Shown here: positions 14,222 to 23,471 of the stretch, piece by piece
How positions within the stretch are numbered: the stretch's first letter is position 1
How the letters are laid out: each line of letters begins with the position of its first letter
DNA from: Gammaproteobacteria bacterium
Lineage (GTDB): Bacteria; Pseudomonadota; Gammaproteobacteria; SZUA-229
Length of the DNA stretch: 28,125 nucleotides
NCBI GenBank assembly: GCA_029287815.1
Contig: JARFQK010000424.1
Coordinates: forward strand, 1 to 28,125
Direction of reading: 5' to 3'
Notes under the pieces: model-generated
Told to the model about the DNA's origin: nothing
Database searches by the model: none
What the model saw: only the letters and a program-made list of their open reading frames with translations
Program-made: the position numbers and the translations under genes

Positions 14222-16714
14222 TCAATTCTCGTAACAGGGCTTCAGCTTCCAGATCTCTTCGTTGTATTCCTGCATAGTGCGGTCGGTCGAGAAGAAACCA
14301 CTGCTCGCTGTGTTCATGATGCTCATCGATAGCCACTTGTCCCTGTTCTTGTAAGTCTCGGCCGCTTGCTGCTGGGCATCGACGAAACTGCGGAAGTCGG
14401 CGAGCGTCAACCATGGATCATGGGGGCTTTTCAACGAAGCCAGAATGTCGTTGAATATCCCCGGTTCGAACAGATTGAAATGTTCGCTCTCGAGCAAATA
14501 CAAAACGGCCTGCAGGTCGGGATCATTATCGACGATCTGTTGTGGATCGTAGTGTTGCCGCTGTTCCTCCACCTCATCAGCTTTGAGGCCAAACAGGTAG
14601 AAATTATCCTCGCCGACAGCGTCGAGTATTTCGATATTGGCCCCATCGTAAGTCCCGATCGTGACGGCGCCATTCATCATGAATTTCATATTGCCGGTAC
14701 CGGAAGCTTCCTTCCCGGCGGTAGAAATCTGCTCGGACAAGTCAGTACCCGGGGCGATGATCTCCATCTTGGAAACATTATAGTCGGGCAAAAAGGCCAC
14801 TTTCAGCAAGGAGCCCACATCGGTATCATCGTTGATCACCTTGGCCACATTATTGATCAGCTTGATGATCAATTTGGCCATATGATAGCCGGGCGCAGCC
14901 TTGCCACCGAACAGAACGCAGCGCGGTGTCCAGTTTTCGATGTCACCCTTCTTGATTCGATTATAAAGATACACCACGTGCAACAGATTCAGTAATTGAC
15001 GTTTGTACTCGTGAATGCGTTTGACCTGGACATCGAACATCGCATTGGTATCAAAGTCAACATCACACTTCTTCTTGATAAAATCGGCCAGACGCTGCTT
15101 ATTCTGCTGCTTGACACTGTGCCACTGTTCGTAAAAATCGCTGTTTTTGTCACCGACAACGGCTTTCAACTTTTCGATGTGACTCAGATCCTTGATCCAC
15201 TCATCACCGATCTGATCACTGATTAACTTCGTCATCGCCGGATTGGCATATGCCATCCAGCGTCGTGGAGTAACGCCGTTGGTCTTGTTGTTGAATCTGT
15301 CCGGCCAGAGTTCGTAAAAATCGCGGAAAAGACCCTCACAAAGCAGTTTCGAATGAAGGGCCGCAACACCATTGACCGAGAAACTGCCGACGATCGCGAG
15401 GTACGCCATTCGAACCGCTCTGTCACCGGATTCATCGATCAGCGACATCCGTGCCTGGCGCTCTCTGTCGCCGGGCCACTTCATCGCGATTTCGTGCAAA
15501 TGAAACTTGTTGATGTGATAAATGATTTCCATCAGGCGCGGCAAAAGGCTCTCCATCAGACGCACCGGCCAGGTTTCCAGCGCCTCGGGCAGCAGCGTAT
15601 GATTGGTATAGGCCATGGTCCGTGACGTAATTTCCCAGGCTTGCTTCCAATCCAGAAACTTTTCGTCCAGAAGAATGCGCATCAATTCAGCGACAGCAAT
15701 CGTCGGATGGGTGTCGTTCATCTGAAACACATTGTAGTCGGCGAATTCATCGTAGTTGCAGCCGTGTGTTTGCTCCCATTTGCGTATCACGTCCTTCAAA
15801 CTGGCGGACGCGAGCAGATATTGCTGTTTCAAACGCAGCTCTTTCCCACATTCACTGGCGTCATTCGGATATAGCACCATGGTAATGTGTTCGGCATTGT
15901 TCTTAGCTTCGACGGCTTCGGCATAACTGCCCTTGTTGAAATCTTCGAGATCGAAGACCTCGCTGGCGGTCGACTTCCACAACCTGAGTGTGTTTACGGT
16001 ACCATTCTGGTAACCCGAGATCGGCAGGTCGTACGGGATTGCAACGACATCGTGGGTATCCACCCACCGAACACGCTCTACACCATTCTGGTCGTGATAA
16101 TGCTTGGTGCGGCCACCAAACTGTATGGTCTGTTCGAACTCCGGACGCGCCACTTCCCAGGGGTTGCCGTCACGCATCCAATGATCCGGTTCCTCCAGCT
16201 GAAAACCGTCTGAGATACGCTGGTGGAACATACCGTATTCGTAGCGCAAACCGTAGCCCACCACCGGCAGATCCAGAGTGGCACAACTGTCCATGAAACA
16301 GGCTGCCAATCGGCCAAGGCCCCCGTTGCCGAGTCCGGCATCAGGTTCTTCGTCGATCACATCCTCCAGATCGACAGCGTAACGCATCAGCGCATCGGCG
16401 GTTTCCTGCTCCATTTCCAGATTCAGCAAGTGATTGCCGAGCGCGCGTCCGATCAGAAACTCGAGCGAAAGATAATACGCTTTGCGCGTGTGCGGTCGGT
16501 GATGACGCTTCCACGTCTGATGCCAACGGGACATGATCCGGTCGCGCACGGTCAGCGCCATCGCCTCGTACAGATAAAACGGCACAAAACCCATGAAATG
16601 GCCCAGATGGTTTCTGAGATAACGGTGAAATCCCTCGGAGAGCGAACGACTGTCCGCCGGTAAAGGCGCAGTCTCTTGAATCGAGCCGTCTTCTATCCAA
16701 TCTCTGTCATTCAT
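14222..16714 (-). CDS. glgP: glycogen/alpha-glucan phosphorylase
   Basis: An 830-residue GT35 enzyme that releases glucose-1-phosphate from glycogen by phosphorolysis, using pyridoxal phosphate. The PLP lysine is Lys677 in SGTGNMKFMMNGA; FQMNDTHPTIAVAELMR, NGVTPRRW and VKRIHEYKRQLLN are all present. Length and N-terminal YLSLEFLIGR are typical of proteobacterial GlgP. ATG 16714 overlaps the glgA stop by 4 nt (ATGA). It is the last gene of the eight-gene glycogen operon. Confidence 0.96.
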   Translation of the reverse strand: MNDRDWIEDGSIQETAPLPADSRSLSEGFHRYLRNHLGHFMGFVPFYLYEAMALTVRDRIMSRWHQTWKRHHRPHTRKAYYLSLEFLIGRALGNHLLNLEMEQETADALMRYAVDLEDVIDEEPDAGLGNGGLGRLAACFMDSCATLDLPVVGYGLRYEYGMFHQRISDGFQLEEPDHWMRDGNPWEVARPEFEQTIQFGGRTKHYHDQNGVERVRWVDTHDVVAIPYDLPISGYQNGTVNTLRLWKSTASEVFDLEDFNKGSYAEAVEAKNNAEHITMVLYPNDASECGKELRLKQQYLLASASLKDVIRKWEQTHGCNYDEFADYNVFQMNDTHPTIAVAELMRILLDEKFLDWKQAWEITSRTMAYTNHTLLPEALETWPVRLMESLLPRLMEIIYHINKFHLHEIAMKWPGDRERQARMSLIDESGDRAVRMAYLAIVGSFSVNGVAALHSKLLCEGLFRDFYELWPDRFNNKTNGVTPRRWMAYANPAMTKLISDQIGDEWIKDLSHIEKLKAVVGDKNSDFYEQWHSVKQQNKQRLADFIKKKCDVDFDTNAMFDVQVKRIHEYKRQLLNLLHVVYLYNRIKKGDIENWTPRCVLFGGKAAPGYHMAKLIIKLINNVAKVINDDTDVGSLLKVAFLPDYNVSKMEIIAPGTDLSEQISTAGKEASGTGNMKFMMNGAVTIGTYDGANIEILDAVGEDNFYLFGLKADEVEEQRQHYDPQQIVDNDPDLQAVLYLLESEHFNLFEPGIFNDILASLKSPHDPWLTLADFRSFVDAQQQAAETYKNRDKWLSMSIMNTASSGFFSTDRTMQEYNEEIWKLKPCYEN

Positions 16715-18177
16715 TTCTTAGCATCAACCTCAGCCTGGTAGAGTTCTTGATATTTTCTGGCACTGGTCTCCCAGCCCAGATCCTGCTGCATTGCTGTGGT
16801 GCATACTTCATGCCAGAGTTTCGGATTCCCGTACAATTCTAATGCACTGCGAAGTTTTGAATCCAGCGCTTCAGCAGTGGGCTCCTCAAACACGAAGCCA
16901 GTGGCCGTTTTTTCCCGGATGGTCAGCAAACTGGTGTCGACAACCGTATCGACCAGACCACCGGTGCTGTGTACGATCGGCGGTGTCCCGTAGCGCAGAC
17001 TGTACATTTGATTGAGGCCACAGGGCTCGAATCTCGATGGCATGAGGAACATGTCGACACCTGCCTCGATCTTGTGTGCCAGATCCTCGGAGTAACCCAG
17101 ATGCACGTGCAGCCGGTCCGGATAGGCTGCTGTGAGGTAGAGCAAATCCTGTTCGTAGGGCATATGGCCGGAACCCAGCAAAACCATATTGGCGTCGGTT
17201 TCGGCAAAAATTCTCGGCAAGATCGCAATGATCAGGTCGATACCTTTCTGCTCGACCAACCTGCCGACGAAGCCCAGTAGCGGCTTATCCGATCCCTGCA
17301 GTCCCACACTGTTCAACAGGTCCTGTTTATTCGTCGCCTTGGCTTCGGCAAAATGTGCATCATGCGCATAGTTTTGCGCAAGGTACTTGTCGGTCTGGGG
17401 GTTCCAGATGTCCAGATCGATGCCATTCAGAATGCCGGTGAGTTTGTCGCCAAGCGAACGGAGCACACCCTCGTAGCGGTAGCCGAACTCCGGCGTACAA
17501 ATCTCTTTTGCATAGGTGGGGCTGACTGTTGTCACATGGTCAGAGAATATCAGACCAGCCTTGAGCATCGAAAAGTCGCCATAAAACTCGACGTATTCCG
17601 GCGACCACCAGTAGGCGGGCAGCCCCAGGCGGTTGAACTCGTCGTGCGAAAAACGACCGTCATACGCGAGGTTGTGTATCGTGAAGGTGGTCGCTGGCGG
17701 ATCGTGCACCATGCTGAGAAACGCTGGCACCAAGCCGGTTTGCCAGTCATGGCAGTGCAAAACATGCGGTCGCCAACTGGTCTTGGGTATCCATTTCCCC
17801 AGCAGCGCCACGGCGCGACTGAACACGGTATAACGCTCGGCATTATCGGGCCAGGCATAGCCATCGGAGTGCACGTACGGATTTCCGGGCCGGTCGAACA
17901 AATCGGGCACGTCGATCAGGTAAAGATAATCACCAAGAATATCCTCGTGGGCCCGCAGAATTCGCACTTCGTGGCGCACGCCCGCACCCGGAACATCGAT
18001 TTTTCCAAGCTCCCTGATGGTGTCAACCGAGGCCAGCACATCCCTGTAAGCGGGCAGGACCAGCCGCACTTCATCACCTAGTTTGTTCAGCGCCTTGGGG
18101 AGACTGTGCATCACATCACCCAATCCGCCCGTTTTGATAAATGGGAAGGCCTCGCTGGCCGCAAATAAAATATTCAC
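16711..18177 (-). CDS. glgA: glycogen synthase (ADP-glucose, GT5)
   Basis: A 488-residue GT5 synthase that extends alpha-1,4-glucan from ADP-glucose. The N-terminal donor-binding KTGGLGDV has Lys15; FTIHNLAYDGRF, GILNGIDLDIWNP and PSRFEPCGLNQMYSLRYGTPP (Glu384) mark the rest. The start is a GTG, which overlaps the glgB stop by 4 nt (GTGA). Length is normal. Confidence 0.96.
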   Translation of the reverse strand: MNILFAASEAFPFIKTGGLGDVMHSLPKALNKLGDEVRLVLPAYRDVLASVDTIRELGKIDVPGAGVRHEVRILRAHEDILGDYLYLIDVPDLFDRPGNPYVHSDGYAWPDNAERYTVFSRAVALLGKWIPKTSWRPHVLHCHDWQTGLVPAFLSMVHDPPATTFTIHNLAYDGRFSHDEFNRLGLPAYWWSPEYVEFYGDFSMLKAGLIFSDHVTTVSPTYAKEICTPEFGYRYEGVLRSLGDKLTGILNGIDLDIWNPQTDKYLAQNYAHDAHFAEAKATNKQDLLNSVGLQGSDKPLLGFVGRLVEQKGIDLIIAILPRIFAETDANMVLLGSGHMPYEQDLLYLTAAYPDRLHVHLGYSEDLAHKIEAGVDMFLMPSRFEPCGLNQMYSLRYGTPPIVHSTGGLVDTVVDTSLLTIREKTATGFVFEEPTAEALDSKLRSALELYGNPKLWHEVCTTAMQQDLGWETSARKYQELYQAEVDAKK

Positions 18178-20342
18178 GCGTGATCCTTGTGTAAAAACAG
18201 TCCTGCCAGTGGCGGTAGTGTGAGTTTAATCGTGTGATCAAAGCCGTGCTTATGCGCTCTGACTGCGACGACCTGGCCCGCATTACCGATGTTGCTGCCG
18301 CCGTACCAGGATGCATCGCTGTTCATCACTTCGACATAGGCCCCCGCCTCCGGCACACCAATCCCGTACCCTTCTCTGGGCACGGGTGTGAAATTGAAGG
18401 CGCAGATCATGTACTCATGCTGAGCGCGGCGCAGGAATACCAGCACCGAATTTTCCTCGTCTTCGCAAGTTATCCACTGGAATCCATCGGGGTGAAAGTC
18501 GTAGGCGTGCAATGCCGGCTTGCTCAGATAGAGCGCATTCAGATCGCGGATAAGGTTGGTCAGACCGGCATGTTTGTCCATGCCAGCGATCGTCCAATCC
18601 AGCGACTTGCTTTCGCTCCATTCATTCCATTGGCCAAATTCTCCGCCCATGAACAACAGCTTCTTGCCCGGGTGCGCATACTGGTAGGCATACAACGCAC
18701 GCAGGTTGGCGAATTTCTGCCAGACATCACCCGGCATCTTGTCGAGCATGCTGCGTTTCATATGCACCACCTCATCATGCGATAACGGCAGCACAAAGTT
18801 TTCGCTATAGGCATAGAGTTGACTGAAAGTCAGCTGGCTCTGCTGAAAACGCCGGTAAACCGGATCAGACTGGAAGTATTTCAACGTGTCGTGCATCCAG
18901 CCCATGTTCCATTTCATCGAGAATCCCAGGCCACCGGTATCCGTAGGTCGTGACACCTGGGGCCAATCGGTACTCTCTTCCGCCAGTGTCAACACACCGG
19001 GAAATTCTGCATGAATGGTCTGATTCAGGTCTCGCAAAAAGCCGATCGCTTCGAGATGTTCCCTGCCGCCATGAACGTTCGGCGCCCATTGACCATGCTC
19101 ACGCGAATAATCCAGGTACAGCATGGAGGCAACCGCATCGACGCGCAAACCATCGACATGAAATTCTTCCAGCCAATAAATCGCATTCGCGATCAAAAAA
19201 TTGCGCACTTCGTTGCGGCCATAATTAAATATCAGCGTCCCCCAATCCTGGTGCTCACCCTTGTTCGGATCGCCGTACTCATAGCAGGCTTCGCCGGTAA
19301 AGCGTGCCAGCGCCCAGTCATCTCGCGGGAAATGCGCTGGCACCCAGTCGAGAATCACGCCAATATTGTTGCGATGGCAGGTATCGATGAATTGGCGTAA
19401 CTCATTTGGATCACCGTGACGGGATGTCGGTGCGTAATAGCCGGTCACCTGGTAGCCCCAGGACTCATCCAAGGGGTGCTCAAATATCGGCAATAATTCG
19501 ATGTGGGAGTAGCCAAGGTCTCGCACATAAGGGACCAATTGCTCGGCTAGTTCAGTGTAGCTAAGGAAACTACCATCCTCATGTCTTCGCCAGGAACCGG
19601 CATGCACCTCGTAGATGGACATCGGCTCGTGCAACCATTTCCAGTGACGACGATGCTCGAGCCAGCTCTGGTCCTGCCAATGATAAGCGGTCTTTGCGGG
19701 TATCAGGCTGTTTGTTTCGGGTCGTTCGCTCATCGTGTGGGCATACGGGTCGCTTTTGTGCAGTATGTCCCCAGCATTGGTGCGTATTTCATACTTGTAA
19801 GCATCATGCGTTCGCAGTCCGGGGATGAACAACTCCCAAACACCGGATGACCCGCGGTTGCGCATTGGATGGCGCAAACCATGCCACGCATTGAAATCAC
19901 CAATCACGCTGACGCGCTTCACGTTCGGCGCCCACACAGCGAACAGACAACCTTCGATGCCATCGACCACACATAATCTGGCACCCAGCACTCGGTAGAT
20001 GTGCAGGTGTTTGCCCGCAGCAAACAGGTCCAGATCATACTGGCTGAGCTGGGGTTCAAAGCTGTAGGGCGAAACGGCCGTATAGCGCTTGGCGGTAGCC
20101 TTTTCGATCCAGCTCAGACTGTAATGTTGTGGCAGTGCATCATGCTGTTCGTCCGAAATGAGTATTTCAAACGTGTCGGTGCCTTCCACGCGCTGCAGTG
20201 GTCCGATACCGACCAGGTCAGCCGTCTCGGCAGACGGCAGGAAAGCACGCACGACAAAGCCTGACGCCTGTCGATGAATGCCCAGCCATTCAAACGGATC
20301 ATGGTGCCAGCCATGTTGTATGCGCGTTAATGCTTCAACCAT
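18174..20342 (-). CDS. glgB: 1,4-alpha-glucan branching enzyme (GH13_9)
   Basis: A 722-residue branching enzyme that makes the alpha-1,6 branch points of glycogen. It has an N-terminal N1 domain (HDPFEWLGIH), a CBM48 (FAVWAPNVKRVSVIGDFNAW), a GH13 barrel with nucleophile Asp402 in DGLRVDAVAS, Glu455 in LAEESTDWP and LSHDEVVH, and the C-terminal beta domain. GELGQ-type GGEFGQWNEW is present. Both N-terminal modules make it the long proteobacterial form. It overlaps malQ by 8 nt and glgA by 4 nt. Confidence 0.96.
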   Translation of the reverse strand: MVEALTRIQHGWHHDPFEWLGIHRQASGFVVRAFLPSAETADLVGIGPLQRVEGTDTFEILISDEQHDALPQHYSLSWIEKATAKRYTAVSPYSFEPQLSQYDLDLFAAGKHLHIYRVLGARLCVVDGIEGCLFAVWAPNVKRVSVIGDFNAWHGLRHPMRNRGSSGVWELFIPGLRTHDAYKYEIRTNAGDILHKSDPYAHTMSERPETNSLIPAKTAYHWQDQSWLEHRRHWKWLHEPMSIYEVHAGSWRRHEDGSFLSYTELAEQLVPYVRDLGYSHIELLPIFEHPLDESWGYQVTGYYAPTSRHGDPNELRQFIDTCHRNNIGVILDWVPAHFPRDDWALARFTGEACYEYGDPNKGEHQDWGTLIFNYGRNEVRNFLIANAIYWLEEFHVDGLRVDAVASMLYLDYSREHGQWAPNVHGGREHLEAIGFLRDLNQTIHAEFPGVLTLAEESTDWPQVSRPTDTGGLGFSMKWNMGWMHDTLKYFQSDPVYRRFQQSQLTFSQLYAYSENFVLPLSHDEVVHMKRSMLDKMPGDVWQKFANLRALYAYQYAHPGKKLLFMGGEFGQWNEWSESKSLDWTIAGMDKHAGLTNLIRDLNALYLSKPALHAYDFHPDGFQWITCEDEENSVLVFLRRAQHEYMICAFNFTPVPREGYGIGVPEAGAYVEVMNSDASWYGGSNIGNAGQVVAVRAHKHGFDHTIKLTLPPLAGLFLHKDHA

Positions 20343-21741
20343 CTTTTCTGATCAATCGGCCGGATTGTTCAACACGAATTCGCATATCAGCGGTCATCTC
20401 GACATCGATCTGATCCCAAGTAAACGACCATTCCCAGTTACCGTGTGCGGTTCCTGGTGTATTCATGCGGGCATCCGAGTCCAGGTGAAGACAGTCCTGC
20501 AACGGTACGACGCAAAGACTTGCCTTCGAATACAGGGCGTCGTCGATCAGCTTGTCGACCACCTGATCGGCTGTGTCCGCATTCGATTGGCTGCTGTCGA
20601 TACTGTAACCACGTAAATCCAAAGTCTCCAGAATATACTTTTTATCACTATCATTCAGCGAGTTGAACCATCCTTTCGTCGTATCGTTGTCGTGCGTGCC
20701 GGTATAGGCGACGGTGTCTTCATCGATATTGTGGGGTTTGTGCGGGTTATCCTCATGCTCGTCAAAGCCAAACTGCAGCACAGCCATGCCGGGCAAGTGG
20801 TGCTTTTTACGCAACGCCCTGACCTCGGGTGTAATGATACCGAGATCCTCGGCCACGATCGGGAGATGGCCTACGTCCTGATGGATTCTCGTCAGCAGCT
20901 CATCGCCGGGCATTTTCTCCCAATGCCCGTCAATCGCTGTGTCACAAGCCGCATCGATCACCCACGCCGACTCCAAGCCTCTGAAGTGGTCGATACGGAC
21001 CAGATCCGTCTGGTCGATTTGATGACTGATCCGTGCCAACCACCACGAATAATTTTCGCGACGCATGACTTCCCAGTTGTAGTGCGGATTGCCCCAGCGC
21101 TGGCCGGTCGCCGAGTAATAATCCGGCGGCACACCTGTGACCACGGTCAGCATGCCGTCCTGATCCAGCATAAACTGTTCCGGATGAGCCCAGACATCAA
21201 CACTGTCGTGCGCAACGAACAATGGAATGTCGCCAAACAGCAGAATGTTCTTGTCATGTGCTTTACGCTTGATCTGATGCCAGCGCTGATACAGCTGAAA
21301 TTGCTCCCAACTCAGCTCGGCAACATAATCCCTGAAATCATCGAACGCGCGTCGCATCGCATGGGGTTGACGAAATTTCCACTCATCCGGCCAGTCGTAC
21401 CAGGGGGCGTCGTCATGCATCTGTTTCAGGACTTTGAACAAAGCATAGTCGTAGAGCCAGCCATGGTTTCTGGTGCAGAACTCGATGTAACCGGGTACGG
21501 TCTTGTCGATCTCCGGATAATCCGGTAACAATGCGGGGTTCATCGCGAAAGCCGAGATACATTGATACGGCGACAGCCCCCCCTTCGGTTCACCCAGTGG
21601 GAGTACTTGCCAGACACTGATGCCGGCATCCACCATCACTCCGAGCCAGCGTTCGACATCCCGGTCAAGAACACCCGAAGGCAACGACGTCGGATGCAGC
21701 AACAGCCCGGCACGCCGTTCATAAAAATCGTCTGAATTCAT
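20335..21741 (-). CDS. malQ: 4-alpha-glucanotransferase (GH77)
   Basis: A 468-residue amylomaltase/D-enzyme that transfers maltodextrin segments between glucans. The nucleophile Asp251 is in VRIDHFRGLESAW, Glu298 in VAEDLGIITPEV, and Asp351 in GTHDNDTTKGW. It begins with RRAGLLLHPTSLPS, as in the short bacterial and plant D-enzyme type, and lacks the N-terminal extension of enterobacterial MalQ. Here it probably reshapes short glucans left by GlgP. ATGA overlap with the GH57 gene. Confidence 0.94.
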   Translation of the reverse strand: MNSDDFYERRAGLLLHPTSLPSGVLDRDVERWLGVMVDAGISVWQVLPLGEPKGGLSPYQCISAFAMNPALLPDYPEIDKTVPGYIEFCTRNHGWLYDYALFKVLKQMHDDAPWYDWPDEWKFRQPHAMRRAFDDFRDYVAELSWEQFQLYQRWHQIKRKAHDKNILLFGDIPLFVAHDSVDVWAHPEQFMLDQDGMLTVVTGVPPDYYSATGQRWGNPHYNWEVMRRENYSWWLARISHQIDQTDLVRIDHFRGLESAWVIDAACDTAIDGHWEKMPGDELLTRIHQDVGHLPIVAEDLGIITPEVRALRKKHHLPGMAVLQFGFDEHEDNPHKPHNIDEDTVAYTGTHDNDTTKGWFNSLNDSDKKYILETLDLRGYSIDSSQSNADTADQVVDKLIDDALYSKASLCVVPLQDCLHLDSDARMNTPGTAHGNWEWSFTWDQIDVEMTADMRIRVEQSGRLIRKDG

Positions 21742-23471
21742 CCGATGTTTCTGACCATGGTGCCTGCATTTTCGCCGCCACTCCCGCCCAAAGAGACCGG
21801 CTCTTCCAAACTGACGGGAACAGGTAGATGCAGCAGGGTATACAGATTTTTCAACTGCCTACGGAACAGCTGATCGAAATCACTGACACTGGCGGACGGA
21901 TTGGTATCGCCGAACCACCAGAACCAGTCAGAGCCCTCGCAAATCGCCAGCTGTTTGGTCGCTCTCTGTTTGGTGGTGTCGTCCAACTTGCCTTTAGCGA
22001 TCGCGGTGTCATAGGCCGTTTTGGCATCGGCCAGCAAATCCCACGCACGATTCTTGTCTGCATGCCCGATCCAGGTCGAAAACGAGCCGTATACCCAGCT
22101 CCCCGCGCATAACTGTTCGAGGCCGCGACACATCGGCAAATCCACGAGTTCAGAAAAACAAGCCGATCGAACCCGATCATGGTCGGACAAACGCTGATAC
22201 AGATGATCGAGGAAATGATAACCATTATGCGGGTAGTACTCCCAGGCGTTTTCACCATCGAGTACGATCGTAACCACATGACGCGAGGCACTGTCACCGA
22301 GAAAATCGGCAATGTTGACCAGGTTTTGCACCAGATCATTGGCTGCCTCTACCGAGTTATGCTTGCTGTATTCGAAACCAACCAGGTCGGACAGGCCATC
22401 ATCGCGGAAGAATATTCTCGGCTTGTATTGGTTCAGCTGATACGAATGAAACAAGGCGCGCTTGCTATGCACGACTTCAGGATCGTGATCCGACAGATGC
22501 ATGCTATTGCGCCAGACACCCTCACCGGACGCAGTCCATTCAAAACCGAACTCCTCGATCAGTGCGATCGCATCCTCCGATATCGCGCCTTCCGAGAGCC
22601 AGACGCCCCGGGGGCGCGTACCGAAGTATTGCTCAAACACTTCGATGCCATGTTGCAGATGCCAGCGCGAGCGTTCCTTGCCCCCCGGATAGGTCGCACA
22701 CTCAGGCCTGGAGTCCTTCGGCTGAGCACAGCGCATGTTTTCCATGTCATTCAACAGCGGCACGATCGGATGCCCGTACGGCGTCATCGACAGCTCGATC
22801 TGCCCTCGTTCGGCCAGCTGACGGTAACGCGGTATCAGGTCGACCATGCAGGTATAGATCAACTGAATCAGCTCGCGCCGATCGTTGTCGTCGAACAGGC
22901 CTTCCTTGTTGATCAGACCCTGTGCGATCTCAGTCTGCTTGAGCGAGTAGCCCAGCCAGGCCAGATGATACCAGACCAACACGTCGATAAAATATTGCTC
23001 ATCCAGGTACTGGAGAAAACCCGAGTCGTGTTCGGCCAGACTGTCTTCCACAAACATGAAGCGCACCGGCGACAACAAGGATTTGAATGACGGATAGGGA
23101 TCGATCATTTTGGGCGCGTAGGCACGCTGGCAATCAGACAGCAGACCGTAGCGCCCGTGGATATCACTGGGTATCGGATCGATGCCGGCGAGCAGATTCA
23201 ACATCGGATCCCGCATCCTGTGACCATGATCGAGCCATGCCTGCAACTGATCCACATAATCATCCAGCTGTTCCAACAGTACCGGGGCAAAGTTCACCAC
23301 GACCCTCATTTTTGGGTAGGCCTCCAGATGCGCCGCCATGTCCGAGTAATCTTTGACCGCATGGAGATACACCCACGGCAACATGTAGTCACCCTCGATG
23401 CCTTTCTGGTACCAGGGCTGGTGCATGTGCCAGCACAGAGCGAAATTGACGCGTGTGTTGGCTGCGCTCAT
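21738..23471 (-). CDS. glycoside hydrolase family 57 protein (amylase or glucanotransferase)
   Basis: A 577-residue GH57 protein acting on alpha-glucan. CSR-1 is WHMHQPWY near the N-terminus, the nucleophile is Glu294 in GVWLSEGAISED, and the acid/base is Asp405 in VLDGENAWEYY. The frame runs on to 23768, but that extension is antisense to glgC; ATG 23471 gives the family N-terminus and a 4-nt overlap with glgC, so it is chosen. Whether it is an alpha-amylase or a glucanotransferase cannot be settled. A GH57 branching enzyme is less likely because GlgB is present and the GH57-branching motifs were not recognised. Confidence 0.88.
   Translation of the reverse strand: MSAANTRVNFALCWHMHQPWYQKGIEGDYMLPWVYLHAVKDYSDMAAHLEAYPKMRVVVNFAPVLLEQLDDYVDQLQAWLDHGHRMRDPMLNLLAGIDPIPSDIHGRYGLLSDCQRAYAPKMIDPYPSFKSLLSPVRFMFVEDSLAEHDSGFLQYLDEQYFIDVLVWYHLAWLGYSLKQTEIAQGLINKEGLFDDNDRRELIQLIYTCMVDLIPRYRQLAERGQIELSMTPYGHPIVPLLNDMENMRCAQPKDSRPECATYPGGKERSRWHLQHGIEVFEQYFGTRPRGVWLSEGAISEDAIALIEEFGFEWTASGEGVWRNSMHLSDHDPEVVHSKRALFHSYQLNQYKPRIFFRDDGLSDLVGFEYSKHNSVEAANDLVQNLVNIADFLGDSASRHVVTIVLDGENAWEYYPHNGYHFLDHLYQRLSDHDRVRSACFSELVDLPMCRGLEQLCAGSWVYGSFSTWIGHADKNRAWDLLADAKTAYDTAIAKGKLDDTTKQRATKQLAICEGSDWFWWFGDTNPSASVSDFDQLFRRQLKNLYTLLHLPVPVSLEEPVSLGGSGGENAGTMVRNIG

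Noticed and set aside
20692..21528. Plus-strand open frame of 278 codons
   Set aside because: Antisense shadow of malQ, produced by the codon bias of the real gene.
22179..23090. Plus-strand open frame of 303 codons
   Set aside because: Antisense to the GH57 gene, no recognisable motif and no ribosome site.
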